Assembly: GCF_024807225.1 (NCBI RefSeq)
Contig: NZ_JANUCO010000001.1
Coordinates: 3,348,001 to 3,412,000 of the forward strand
Direction: 5' to 3'
DNA: 64,000 bases
Source of the DNA: Chryseobacterium ginsenosidimutans
Lineage (GTDB): Bacteria; Bacteroidota; Bacteroidia; Flavobacteriales; Weeksellaceae
Shown: positions 33,481 through 42,192 of the stretch, piece after piece
Layout: every line of letters begins with the position of its first letter
Numbering within the stretch: the first letter of the stretch is position 1
The notes under the pieces: model-generated
Database searches by the model: none
The model's input: only the letters and a program-made list of their open reading frames with translations
What the model was told of the DNA's origin: nothing
Translations under genes and position numbers: made by a program

Positions 33481-34257
33481 TTATTGGTTCAAAAATTTCT
33501 CAATCTCGTTCACTGTAAAATCAATCAATTTTTCGTCAATATTTCCTCCAAAATCAGCCATCATATAAGAACCGTGAGTTGCAGGAAGAATCATCAATTG
33601 AGAATTTTCAACCAGACGCCACATTTCAACGACGTGTTCCGGTTTCATTACATCTTTATCACCAGAAATAAACAAAGTCGGAGATTGTATTGATGTTAAA
33701 ATATCTTCGCTCCAGTCTTCGAAAGTCTGCATTCTTTTGCTGTCTTTGTCGAACATATTTTCGAGCGCGGAAAAGTCGGGATTTAAGTTTAAAAAATTAA
33801 TTTTTAACGGTTCAGGCATTGATTCTAAAGTCGCGTCCATCATACTTTCGAAAAAACCGTCCATCATTCCGTTTCTTTTGTAAAATGCGGATGCAACGAC
33901 CAGCTTTTCTACGATTTCAGGATAAAGATGGGCAATTTGCATCACGGTATTTCCGCCGTTGCTGAATCCCCAAAATGACGCTTTTTCAATGTTTAATTCC
34001 TTCAAAAGAGCAGCAACATCTTTAGCGTCTTGCTCAAAAGTCTCGGGAATATCGCGATGTTCAGACATTCCGTGGTTTTGAAGATCGATTCCGATTAACT
34101 GAAATTTGTTTTCTAATCTTGAAATAATTTCTTTGTAATCAAATAAAATAGAACCGCCTCCTCCATGAATCAGCACCAAAGGCTTTCCGGAACCGTAGAT
34201 TTCATAATACATCTTGATTCCGTTGACCCGTTTATGACCTTTTTCAACCGGATTCAT
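33481..34257 (-). CDS. Alpha/beta hydrolase
   Basis: A 258-residue alpha/beta-hydrolase fold protein. Oxyanion-hole HGGGG is at 31-35, the nucleophile elbow GFSNGG has Ser99, an acidic residue is in LFISGDKDVMKPEH, and the His is in LPATHGSYM near 231. All triad members are present. Cytoplasmic (no signal). It lies 3 nt from the DinB gene, so they share a transcript. Substrate not readable: esterase, lactonase or peroxidase type. Confidence 0.87.
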   Translation of the reverse strand: MNPVEKGHKRVNGIKMYYEIYGSGKPLVLIHGGGGSILFDYKEIISRLENKFQLIGIDLQNHGMSEHRDIPETFEQDAKDVAALLKELNIEKASFWGFSNGGNTVMQIAHLYPEIVEKLVVASAFYKRNGMMDGFFESMMDATLESMPEPLKINFLNLNPDFSALENMFDKDSKRMQTFEDWSEDILTSIQSPTLFISGDKDVMKPEHVVEMWRLVENSQLMILPATHGSYMMADFGGNIDEKLIDFTVNEIEKFLNQ

Positions 34258-34260
34258 AAT

Positions 34261-34785
34261 TTAGTATTTTAAATCTTTATCAAAATCGTATTTCATTCCT
34301 TCGTAGCCCAGAATTCTACGCATTAATCCGATTTGTCCGCTCAGATAATCTTCACGACCGATACACATTCCCACGAAATTGAGAACAGTTTCCGGGAAAA
34401 AATCGATGTTCATTCCCATCGGAAAAGCTTTGTCTAATTCTTCGTCAGAAGCTTCCAGTAATTTGTTGTAAACAAGTGGTGAAATTTTATGAAAAGCATC
34501 TTTCAATTGCTGCAAATTGGGATAATTCAAATTTTCATCCAATGCTTTTCCCTGAAAGAAAAAATCTTTGAATTCAAATTCTTCATGCAGTCCGAGTACA
34601 GATCCCAATGCATAACGCATGTCGAGAAAATTCCCGACCATCCAAATGATGTGATTGGTTCTGCCTTCGATTCTTTTCAAGGCATCTTCTTCAGAAATTC
34701 CGTCGAGAACCATCAGAAAATTTTGGCTGTGACCTCGAAAAGCCGGAATTATTATTTCTAGTTTGTTTGATTTTGGTGTGTCCAT
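34261..34785 (-). CDS. DinB superfamily protein
   Basis: A 174-residue four-helix-bundle protein of the DinB/YfiT group, which includes thiol-dependent S-transferases. Helix starts FRGHSQNFLMVLDGISEEDA, then IIWMVGNFLDMRYALGSVLG and GMCIGREDYLSGQIGLMRRI. The His triad typical for metal binding is incomplete: one is at the first helix (GHSQNF), the others are not clear. It overlaps in function with the second DinB gene at 34926. Upstream of and coupled to the hydrolase gene. Confidence 0.8.
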   Translation of the reverse strand: MDTPKSNKLEIIIPAFRGHSQNFLMVLDGISEEDALKRIEGRTNHIIWMVGNFLDMRYALGSVLGLHEEFEFKDFFFQGKALDENLNYPNLQQLKDAFHKISPLVYNKLLEASDEELDKAFPMGMNIDFFPETVLNFVGMCIGREDYLSGQIGLMRRILGYEGMKYDFDKDLKY

Positions 34786-34799
34786 TTTGGTTTTTTTTA

Positions 34800-34925
34800 T
34801 TTTCCCACAGATTTCACTGATTTACACAGATGATTGTGGTTATTTGTGAAAATATTTGTGTGGTTTGTGTTTAATTTTCTCTCGAAGATTTTGCGGATTA
34901 CGCGGATTTTTTTTGACAACCTTTT
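34800..34925 (-). repeat. CACAGATTT / GATTACGCGGATT dispersed repeat
   Basis: This spacer holds CCCACAGATTTCACTGATTT, then ATTTGTGTGGTTTGTGTTT, then CTCTCGAAGATTTTGCGGAT and TACGCGGATT. The spacer 35400-35512 repeats the same modules in the same order (CCCACAGATTTT, CTCTCGCGGATTTTGCTGAT, TACGCAAATT), so the two gaps share an origin. Confidence 0.6.
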
Positions 34926-35378
34926 TTATTTTATTGCTCCGGGTTTTCCGAGAATTCTTCTGAGGTATCCGAATTGTCCGCTGTGGTAAATTTCGTGAAG
35001 AGATAATCCTGAAACGTCACTAATTATTGCAGGATCGATGCTTTCAAGACTGTTGAGTTTTGTTTCGAATTTATCCTGAGATTGTTTTAAATAAGATTTT
35101 AACTCTTCAAAACTTACAAATTCATCTTTTCTGTTTAAAGGGATTTCGCCTCTGTTGTAGCAGGAAAATTTTTCGTTATCCCAAACCGGTTCTTCACCCA
35201 AAACATTCAGAAAAGCATTTCTTATGTAAATTAAATGTCCTAAAATCCAATTCATGCAATTGGCTTCACCATTAGGAAAAATCATTGCTTCTTCATTGGA
35301 AATTCCGTCGATATTCATTGAAATTACTTTGTAATTACTGAATACGAGGTATTTTACAATTTCAATATCGTTGCTCAT
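34926..35378 (-). CDS. DinB superfamily protein
   Basis: A 150-residue DinB-like four-helix bundle with a better preserved pattern: MNWILGHLIYIRNAFLNVLG (His in helix 2) and SLHEIYHSGQFGYLRRILGK (two His in the last helix), consistent with a three-His metal site. Family members act as bacillithiol- or mycothiol-dependent transferases or as maleylpyruvate isomerase relatives; the role here is unknown. Confidence 0.84.
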   Translation of the reverse strand: MSNDIEIVKYLVFSNYKVISMNIDGISNEEAMIFPNGEANCMNWILGHLIYIRNAFLNVLGEEPVWDNEKFSCYNRGEIPLNRKDEFVSFEELKSYLKQSQDKFETKLNSLESIDPAIISDVSGLSLHEIYHSGQFGYLRRILGKPGAIK

Positions 35379-35514
35379 ATTTTTTGGATTTTGGTGTATT
35401 TTTTATCCCACAGATTTTAATGGTGGATATTTGATTTTCTCTCGCGGATTTTGCTGATTACGCAAATTATTTGTGTAATATTTGTGTGAAAATTCGTGTT
35501 ATGAGTGTTAAGAT

Positions 35515-35922
35515 TTATTCAGTCGGCATTTGAGAAGGGTCTGCAAACATTACATTCCAGCCGTGTCCGTTGATGTCCCAGAAAGAATTATGATACATCC
35601 AGCCGTAATCCTGCGGTTCTTCGTGCTGATAAGCTCCATTCGCTACCGCAGCATTCACCACTTGATCTACTTCTTCACGAGTGTCTAAACTGATAGCCAC
35701 CAAAACTTGTGTTGTATCACCTTTTGGAACCGGTCTTTCGGAAAAAGTCTGAAAAGATTCTTCTGTCAAAAACATGACATAAATATTGTCACTCATCACA
35801 ACACAAACCGATTTTTCACTTGACATTTCTTCGTTGATCGTGAATCCAAGTTTCGTCCAGAATTCTGTTGTTTTCTGAATATCTTTTACCGGAAGATTAA
35901 CATAAATTTGATTGATTTTCAT
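35515..35922 (-). CDS. VOC family protein (glyoxalase/bleomycin-resistance fold)
   Basis: A 135-residue VOC protein, MKINQIYVNLPVKDIQKTTE, then FWTKLGFTINEEMSSEKSVC and a C-terminal GWMYHNSFWDINGHGWNVMF. The DxxGHxW tail is the usual second-metal-ligand region. It is a close paralogue of the next gene (35962-36372), which has the same first 10 residues in pattern, so a recent tandem duplication is likely. Confidence 0.87.
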   Translation of the reverse strand: MKINQIYVNLPVKDIQKTTEFWTKLGFTINEEMSSEKSVCVVMSDNIYVMFLTEESFQTFSERPVPKGDTTQVLVAISLDTREEVDQVVNAAVANGAYQHEEPQDYGWMYHNSFWDINGHGWNVMFADPSQMPTE

Positions 35923-35961
35923 TTTGTAATTTTTTAAAGTTTTTATTTAAATTTTGAAATT

Positions 35962-36372
35962 TTATGCTGTCGGAATTTTAGACATATCAGCAAACATCAC
36001 TTCCCATTGATGTCCGTTCAAATCAGAAAAAGCTCTTTGATACATCCAGCCGTGATCTTGCGGTTCACTGTATATTGAACCTCCGTTTTCGACAGCAGTT
36101 TTCACCATATTATCAACTTCTTCACGACTGTTTACTCCGATTGCCAGAAGCGTTTGAGTTGTCTTTCCTTCTGCAAGAGGTCTGTCTGTAAAAGTTTGGA
36201 AAAATTCTTCTTTTAAAAACATCGCGTAAATATGATCAGTTTTCATGATCACACAAATTGCCTTTTCATCAGAAAATTGTTCGTTGATCGAAAAACCTAA
36301 TTCTACCCAAAATTCTCTCGTCTTCTGAACATCTTTTACAGGAAGATTGACATACATTTGATTGATTTCCAT
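35962..36372 (-). CDS. VOC family protein (paralogue of the preceding gene)
   Basis: A 136-residue VOC protein: MEINQMYVNLPVKDVQKTRE, FWVELGFSINEQFSDEKAIC, and GWMYQRAFSDLNGHQWEVMF at the end. ATG at 36372 is taken from alignment with its paralogue; the frame remains open to 36414. The two genes differ mainly in the middle loop, where substrate contacts are expected. Confidence 0.87.
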   Translation of the reverse strand: MEINQMYVNLPVKDVQKTREFWVELGFSINEQFSDEKAICVIMKTDHIYAMFLKEEFFQTFTDRPLAEGKTTQTLLAIGVNSREEVDNMVKTAVENGGSIYSEPQDHGWMYQRAFSDLNGHQWEVMFADMSKIPTA

Positions 36373-36449
36373 TTTGTAATTTTTTAGTGTTGAACTTTTA
36401 ACCAAAATTACCAAGTCACAATTAAAATCTACTTGCCATAAGGCAAGAT

Positions 36450-37040
36450 TTAAATTTTCTTTGGATGAGAAACCAATTCTTTACGAATCCTGCTTAAAGA
36501 AGTATCTGTAACTCCCAGATAAGAAGCGATTTGCTTCAACGGAGCAAATTGTATGACGTGAGGTTTTTGTTCTAAAAGATTAAGATACCGTTTTGTGGCA
36601 GAAAGAGTAAACATTTCCACAGAACGCTGCTTGTAAACGAAAAGCTGCTGCGACATCCAAGCTCTTCCCCACTCTCTGAGATTCGGAATTTTATGGAATA
36701 ATTCCTGAAAAGTTTCAAAACTGAATTTCCAGCATTCGCAATCTGAAATGCAGACAATATTTTCCTGCGTAGGAATTCTCTGAAATAACGAAGAAACTTC
36801 GATAATGATTTCGTTTTCTACGAAAAAGTGCGTTGTCACCTCATTTCCATTAAAATCATTGACAAACGAACGAGCCAAACCTTTCTCCAAAATATAATAT
36901 TCATTGGCAGTTTTTCCTTCTTCAAGAATAAAATCTCCTTTCTGGAAAACTACTTTTTCATGAGCCTGAAAGATCTCTTCAAGCTCTTCAGACAAGAAAA
37001 ATGGAAAATCATAACAGATTTCTAAGGCTTTGTTTGTCAT
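36450..37040 (-). CDS. Crp/Fnr family transcriptional regulator
   Basis: A 196-residue regulator: cNMP-binding-type domain (about 15-115; VVFQKGDFILEEGKTANEYY) and a C-terminal helix-turn-helix (LKQIASYLGVTDTSLSRIRK). No iron-sulphur cysteine set is present (CECW only). ATG at 37040 (MTNKALEI) is the best start; the frame is open to 37109. It is the first gene of the minus-strand run of VOC, DinB, hydrolase and SRPBCC genes and so a candidate local regulator. Confidence 0.88.
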   Translation of the reverse strand: MTNKALEICYDFPFFLSEELEEIFQAHEKVVFQKGDFILEEGKTANEYYILEKGLARSFVNDFNGNEVTTHFFVENEIIIEVSSLFQRIPTQENIVCISDCECWKFSFETFQELFHKIPNLREWGRAWMSQQLFVYKQRSVEMFTLSATKRYLNLLEQKPHVIQFAPLKQIASYLGVTDTSLSRIRKELVSHPKKI

Positions 37041-37320
37041 CAAATCAATGTTTTTAAAGTTTTTAAAAATATAATTTTTATCGGACTTGATGAAAGATTT
37101 ATTAAACAAAATGATAATTTGTGGCAGATGATTTTATTGCAATCCTTTGCATACAAACGTTATAGACTGTTTATATTGATTATAAATTATTAAACATATG
37201 CTTTTATGTTATCATTCTCACGAAGGAAGAATCTTTACACGTACAAATAGGTTCTTCACTCTATTTCATTTCGTTCTGAGTGACAAAGAGCCTTTTCAAA
37301 TCTATACTTTAATTGAATTC

Positions 37321-38532
37321 TTAAAATAATGAAAGCTGAATTGATTTTGGACCGGAAGGTTTCTGAGCATCTCCAAAAACAGTTTTCCCACCGAATCGCC
37401 ATGAATTTTGTCTTTCTTCTTCAATCACTTCCTGAATATCAAAATTGGGAGTAAAATCTTTTTCTGTGGCTTCCACAATTTGATGAAGCTTACTTAAAGT
37501 CTTTAATTTATCTGAATTTCCGAGCTTTGATTTTTCAATTCCTGATTTAAGAATCTGAATGCTTTCATCATAAACTTTGGTCGGAACAGGAAACGGATGA
37601 CCGTCTTTTCCGCCATGAGCAAAGGAAAATCTTGCCGGATCTTTGAATCTCGAAGGCGCCCCATGAATTACTTCGCTCACCAAAGCCAAAGACTGCATCG
37701 TTCGCGGACCGACACCTTCCAACAGTAATAAATCTTCGAAATTCTGAGGTTGCTGCTCACGAGTAACATATAAAAGCGCTCCGAGACGTCTTAAATCAAC
37801 ATCAGAAGCCTGAACATCGTGATGATTGGGAAGAATTAATCTTGAAAAATCGCTCATAATTTCCGCAGAATCGGTGTGAGAAATATCCAAAATTCCTTTT
37901 CTGTTTTCTGAAGCTTCTGAATCGGTAAGATTGAGAATTTGACCTCTCGAAATTCCGTTGATTCCTGTGTGAGGTTCTTCAATAAAGGATTTTATATTTT
38001 CAGAATGCCAATGATAGCGTCTTGCCGTTCCGTCGGATTCGTGCATTCCTTGTTGAACGACGCTCCAGTTTCCGTTATCCGATACAATAAAATTATGCAG
38101 ATATAATTGATACCCATCCTGGATCGCCGTGTTATCGACTTTTGCAGACAATTTACTGGCTCTCACCAAATCATTTCCGTTTAAGCCTGTTTTCTCGGCA
38201 ATTTGAAGAAGTTCTGAAGGCGTCTCTCTGGAAAATTTGCCTTTTCCACCACAAATATACAAACCAAGCGATTGTGAATTGGGATTAATAGAACGTTTCA
38301 AAGCACCCATCACGGAAGTTGTAATTCCGGAAGAATGCCAATCCATTCCCATCACCGCACCAAAACTTTGGAACCAAAACGGATCAGCCAATCGGCGCAG
38401 AACTTCATCTTTCCCGTAATCTGCTAAGATTACTTCAATGATTGAAAGCCCGAGAATAGACATACGCTCATACAACCACGGCGGTACTTTGCCATAGTGA
38501 AGGGGTAAATCTGCTGTTCCGGAACGTTTCAT
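37321..38532 (-). CDS. DUF763 protein with helix-hairpin-helix and C-terminal clamp-binding-type motif
   Basis: A 403-residue DUF763 protein: MKRSGTADLPLHYGKVPPWL, GMDWHSSGITTSVMGALKRS and WHSENIKSFIEEPHTGINGI are the conserved N-terminal and central segments. A helix-hairpin-helix lies in LLLLEGVGPRTMQSLALVSE, pointing to DNA contact, and the His-rich HGGKDGHPFPVP follows. The last five residues are QLSLF, which matches the canonical QL(S/D)LF motif that binds the bacterial beta sliding clamp. DUF763 occurs mainly in archaea and thermophiles (from memory), with sporadic bacterial spread. Biochemistry is unknown. It stands alone. Confidence 0.88.
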   Translation of the reverse strand: MKRSGTADLPLHYGKVPPWLYERMSILGLSIIEVILADYGKDEVLRRLADPFWFQSFGAVMGMDWHSSGITTSVMGALKRSINPNSQSLGLYICGGKGKFSRETPSELLQIAEKTGLNGNDLVRASKLSAKVDNTAIQDGYQLYLHNFIVSDNGNWSVVQQGMHESDGTARRYHWHSENIKSFIEEPHTGINGISRGQILNLTDSEASENRKGILDISHTDSAEIMSDFSRLILPNHHDVQASDVDLRRLGALLYVTREQQPQNFEDLLLLEGVGPRTMQSLALVSEVIHGAPSRFKDPARFSFAHGGKDGHPFPVPTKVYDESIQILKSGIEKSKLGNSDKLKTLSKLHQIVEATEKDFTPNFDIQEVIEEERQNSWRFGGKTVFGDAQKPSGPKSIQLSLF

Positions 38533-38619
38533 TTAATGTGTAAATTTAGTTTTATTATAATTGAATTTTGATGATTTGAATCAATGTTAAACACAAATAT
38601 TTACAATAATATACTATAG

Positions 38620-38721
38620 AGATGCTTCGACTCCGCTCAGCATGACATCGCTACAAATTAGTCGCTAATAAAAAAACAAGATAGTATTAGATATGTCATG
38701 CTGAGCGGAGTCGAAGCATCT
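38620..38721. repeat. 29-bp perfect inverted repeat
   Basis: AGATGCTTCGACTCCGCTCA plus GCATGACAT (38620-38648) has an exact complement at 38693-38721, with 44 nt between. The arms are the abundant flavobacterial GCTTCGACTCCGCTCAGCAT repeat. It fills the gap between the DUF763 gene and the VOC gene 38753-39157, with no gene in it. Confidence 0.75.
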
Positions 38722-38752
38722 TATTCATTTATAAAAATTATTTAAACAAATA

Positions 38753-39157
38753 TTAATGATTTGAATAAAACTCTAAATTCTTATGTTTCTCCACATCAAA
38801 CTTTTCATTAAAAATAATCTTATTTCCAAAAGGATCATCGACGGTAAAAGCAATGGCGTTGTAAAACGTTTTTTCCAAACCGGGACGATTGTATTTGTAC
38901 TTTTTGTCGATCAATTCTTTATGATAATCTGCGACCCCTTCACCCCAGATAAAAACCCTGCTTCCGGGAGTTCCGTCACCATGATGTTCGCTTAAATGAA
39001 GAGTAATATTATCCTTTTTTACCTCCATATAAACCGGAGTATTGTCTTCGAAATGATGTTCCCAGACAATCTCAAAACCGAGCCAATCAACATAAAATTC
39101 AATTGTTTTTTGATAATCGAAAATTCGGAGAATGGGAATAACTTGTTCTGCTTTCAT
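38753..39157 (-). CDS. Glyoxalase-superfamily (VOC) protein
   Basis: A 134-residue VOC protein of the bleomycin-resistance/glyoxalase I type: IPILRIFDYQKTIEFYVDWL, VYMEVKKDNITLHLSEHHGD and FTVDDPFGNKIIFNEKFDVE. The H-x-E spacing (LHLSEHHGD) is retained. Different subgroup from the PhnB-type genes upstream. Substrate unknown. Confidence 0.85.
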   Translation of the reverse strand: MKAEQVIPILRIFDYQKTIEFYVDWLGFEIVWEHHFEDNTPVYMEVKKDNITLHLSEHHGDGTPGSRVFIWGEGVADYHKELIDKKYKYNRPGLEKTFYNAIAFTVDDPFGNKIIFNEKFDVEKHKNLEFYSNH

Positions 39158-39200
39158 ATTAATTAAAGACTAGAGGTTAGAACTTGAATATTAGCTAAAA

Positions 39201-39239
39201 AAAGCCCTGCGAAACTTTCACAAGGCTTTATAAATTCTT
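39201..39239 (-). terminator. Terminator of tpx
   Basis: On the minus strand AAAGCC-type arms (GGCTTT / AAAGCC) are followed by a run of seven T, 10 nt after the tpx stop. Confidence 0.65.
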
Positions 39240-39248
39240 ATTTTTTGC

Positions 39249-39746
39249 TTATTTTAAAGCTGCTAAAGCTGCTTCATAATTAGGTTCGTTTGCAATTTCT
39301 GAAACCTGCTCTGTGTAAATAACTTTATTATCGGCATCAGTTACAATGACAGCACGACTCAATAATCCTTTCATCGGAGAATCTGTGATCGTCACTTCAT
39401 TATCATCACCAAAACTGCTTCTGAAATCAGAAAGTGTTTCAACATTGCTCAAACCTTCTGCCGCACAGAATCTTCCTAATGCAAACGGTAAATCTTTAGA
39501 AACGTTGATGACAACCGTATTATCAAGAGCAGAAGCTTCTTCGTTGAATTTTCTTGCTGAAGATGCACAAGTTGGTGTATCGATGCTTGGGAAAATATTG
39601 AATACTTTTTTCTTTCCTTCGAAGCTTTCTAATGTTTTTACATTTAACCCAGAATCTACCAAAGCAAAATCCTTGATTGTAGCTCCTACTGACGGTAAAG
39701 TTCCTATTGTGTTTACTGCGTTTCCTTTTAAGGTAATATTTGACAT
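39249..39746 (-). CDS. tpx: Thiol peroxidase
   Basis: A 165-residue atypical two-Cys peroxiredoxin reducing lipid and other peroxides with thioredoxin. Peroxidatic Cys60 is in FPSIDTPTCASSARKFNEEA and resolving Cys94 in ALGRFCAAEGL, the standard Tpx spacing. N-terminal ITLKGNAVNTIGTLPSVGA matches the family. An exact TAAATTTG box (minus strand, 39768-39775) lies 22 nt upstream. Divergent from icd. Confidence 0.96.
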   Translation of the reverse strand: MSNITLKGNAVNTIGTLPSVGATIKDFALVDSGLNVKTLESFEGKKKVFNIFPSIDTPTCASSARKFNEEASALDNTVVINVSKDLPFALGRFCAAEGLSNVETLSDFRSSFGDDNEVTITDSPMKGLLSRAVIVTDADNKVIYTEQVSEIANEPNYEAALAALK

Positions 39747-39767
39747 AATTTATTTTTTAAGGTTTTT

Positions 39768-39775
39768 CAAATTTA
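39768..39775 (-). promoter_or_regulatory. -7 promoter box of tpx
   Basis: TAAATTTG on the minus strand, 21 nt before the tpx ATG. Confidence 0.45.
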
Positions 39776-39871
39776 ATCAAAATGAAAAGGATTTTATTTC
39801 AATTAAAGGTTAAATAATTCTTAAAGTGGAAAATCTTATTTAGGTTTAATCTAAAAAAATTAAATTTTAAC

Positions 39872-39879
39872 TAAATTTG
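39872..39879 (+). promoter_or_regulatory. -7 promoter box of icd
   Basis: TAAATTTG, 35 nt before the ATG at 39915. Confidence 0.5.
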
Positions 39880-39914
39880 TGGAACTAAAAAATCAAATAA
39901 TAAATAACAGTATA

Positions 39915-42134
39915 ATGTCAGACAAATCAAAAATCTATTACACACTTACGGATGAAGCTCCAATGTTGGCTACACACTCGTTTTTACCTATCGTAAAGGC
40001 ATTTACAAAATCAGCAAATATTGAGATCGCTGTTCCGGATATTTCTTTGGCAGGAAGAATTTTAGCCAACTTCCCTGAGTTTTTGAATGATGATCAAAAA
40101 ATCGGTGATGCGTTGGCAGAATTAGGTCAATTGGCGACTCAACCTGATGCAAACATTATCAAATTACCCAATATTTCAGCTTCTGCACCTCAATTAGACG
40201 AGGCTATCGCTGAATTACAATCAAAAGGTTTCGCAGTTCCAAATTATCCTGCAGAACCTAAAAATGACGAGGAAAAAGCAATCAAAGCTAAATATGCAAA
40301 AGTATTAGGAAGTGCTGTAAACCCTGTGTTAAGAGAAGGAAATTCTGACAGACGTGCTCCAAAAGCTGTTAAAAACTATGCAAAAGCAAATCCTCACAGA
40401 ATGGGAGATTGGGCTTCTGACAGCAAAACTGATGTTGCTCACATGAACACCGGAGATTTCTACGGTACTGAAACTTCTACAACGCTGGAGAATGCAACAA
40501 AATATAAAATCGTTTTCAAAGGAAATGACGGTGCTGAAACTTTATTGAAAGATTTCGCAGGTCTTCAAGCTGGAGAAGTGATCGATTCTTCTGTAATGAA
40601 TTTAAACGCTTTGAGAGCTTTTGTACAAGAAGCTATCGAAGAAGCTAAAAATAAAAATATACTTCTTTCTGCTCACCTGAAAGCTACGATGATGAAAATC
40701 TCAGATCCAATCGTTTTCGGAGCTATTGTTGAGACTTTCTTCAAAGAAGTATTTACAAAATATGCTGAGACTTTCAAGTCTTTAGATGTTAATCCAAATA
40801 ACGGTCTTGCTGATCTTTTCGAAAAAATCAAAGGAAATGCTCAGGAAGCGGATATCAAAGCTGATATTGAAGCGGCTTTAGCAAACGGACCAAGAGTGGC
40901 AATGGTAAATTCTGACAAAGGAATTACGAATTTCCACGTTCCTTCTGACATCATTGTTGACGCATCTATGGCTGCTTTGGTAAGAGGTGGCGGTAAAATG
41001 TGGAACAAAGAAGGAAAAGAAGAGGATACGGTTTGTATCATTCCGGATCGTTCTTATGCAGGTTTTTATCAGTCTGTAATTGATGATATGAAAGCGCACG
41101 GAAAGCTTGATCCTACCACAATGGGTTCTGTTCCGAACGTTGGTTTGATGGCTCAAAAAGCTGAAGAATATGGTTCTCACGACAAAACTTTCCAAGCTGC
41201 AGCAGACGGAACAATTGAAGTTCAGGACGAAAATGGAAACGTTCTTCTTTCTCAAAAAGTAGAAAAAAGTGATATTTTCAGAATGTGTCAGACGAAGGAT
41301 GCTCCAATCCAAGACTGGGTAAAATTAGCAGTAAACAGAGCGAGATTATCTGATACGCCTGCCATTTTCTGGTTAGATAAAGGAAGAGCGCACGACAGAG
41401 AAATCATCAAAAAAGTTGAAAAATATCTTGCTGATTACGATACAAACGGACTAGACATTAAGATTCTTGATGTTAAAGATGCCATGACAGAAACGCTAAA
41501 AAGAGCAAGAGAAGGAAAAGATACGATTTCTGTTTCAGGAAACGTATTGAGAGATTATTTAACAGATCTTTTCCCAATCCTTGAACTTGGAACTTCTGCA
41601 AAAATGCTTTCTATCGTTCCATTAATGAACGGTGGTGGTTTATTCGAAACAGGAGCTGGAGGTTCTGCTCCAAAACACGTTGAGCAATTCTTGGAAGAAG
41701 GATATTTAAGATGGGATTCTTTAGGTGAATTCTTGGCTTTACAGGCTTCTTTGGAACATTTAGCACAAACGCAAGGGAATACAAAATCTCAGGTTTTAGC
41801 GGATGCATTGGATGAAGCAAATGCTAAATTCTTAGCGACTGACAAGTCTCCAGCAAGAAAAGTTGGACAAATTGACAACAGAGGTTCTCACTTCTATTTG
41901 GCAATGTATTGGGCAGAAGCGTTGGCAAACCAAACAAAAGACGCTGATTTAGCTGAGCAATTTGCTCCGGTTGTAGAAGCAATGTTGGAAAATGAAGAAG
42001 TTATCAATGCTGAATTAATCGGTGCTCAAGGTAAGCCTCAAAACATTGATGGTTACTACAAAACTGACACTTACAAAACGTATGCAGCAATGAGACCAAG
42101 TACCGTTTTAAATGAAATTATTGACGGAATCTAA
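39915..42134 (+). CDS. icd: Isocitrate dehydrogenase, NADP-dependent, monomeric type
   Basis: A 739-residue monomeric IDH converting isocitrate to 2-oxoglutarate in the TCA cycle. Length and landmarks fit: KIYYTLTDEAPMLATHSFLP at the start, EGNSDRRAPKAVKNYAKANP, HRMGDWASDSKTDVAHMNTG, and the C-terminal GSHFYLAMYWAEALANQTKD. The start is set at MSDKSKIY; an in-frame TTG at 39879 overlaps the promoter box. An IS3-family element has inserted 11 nt past the stop codon, separating the gene from its likely terminator. Confidence 0.96.
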   Translation: MSDKSKIYYTLTDEAPMLATHSFLPIVKAFTKSANIEIAVPDISLAGRILANFPEFLNDDQKIGDALAELGQLATQPDANIIKLPNISASAPQLDEAIAELQSKGFAVPNYPAEPKNDEEKAIKAKYAKVLGSAVNPVLREGNSDRRAPKAVKNYAKANPHRMGDWASDSKTDVAHMNTGDFYGTETSTTLENATKYKIVFKGNDGAETLLKDFAGLQAGEVIDSSVMNLNALRAFVQEAIEEAKNKNILLSAHLKATMMKISDPIVFGAIVETFFKEVFTKYAETFKSLDVNPNNGLADLFEKIKGNAQEADIKADIEAALANGPRVAMVNSDKGITNFHVPSDIIVDASMAALVRGGGKMWNKEGKEEDTVCIIPDRSYAGFYQSVIDDMKAHGKLDPTTMGSVPNVGLMAQKAEEYGSHDKTFQAAADGTIEVQDENGNVLLSQKVEKSDIFRMCQTKDAPIQDWVKLAVNRARLSDTPAIFWLDKGRAHDREIIKKVEKYLADYDTNGLDIKILDVKDAMTETLKRAREGKDTISVSGNVLRDYLTDLFPILELGTSAKMLSIVPLMNGGGLFETGAGGSAPKHVEQFLEEGYLRWDSLGEFLALQASLEHLAQTQGNTKSQVLADALDEANAKFLATDKSPARKVGQIDNRGSHFYLAMYWAEALANQTKDADLAEQFAPVVEAMLENEEVINAELIGAQGKPQNIDGYYKTDTYKTYAAMRPSTVLNEIIDGI

Positions 42135-42192
42135 TTCTCGATTTTGTCCCGTCCTAAAAATCCGATACAGATTATAGGTCAAAAATAATTAA

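Noticed and set aside
40878..41312. 144-codon minus-strand ORF inside icd
   Set aside because: It lies antisense to the well-supported monomeric isocitrate dehydrogenase and its composition is that of a shadow frame.
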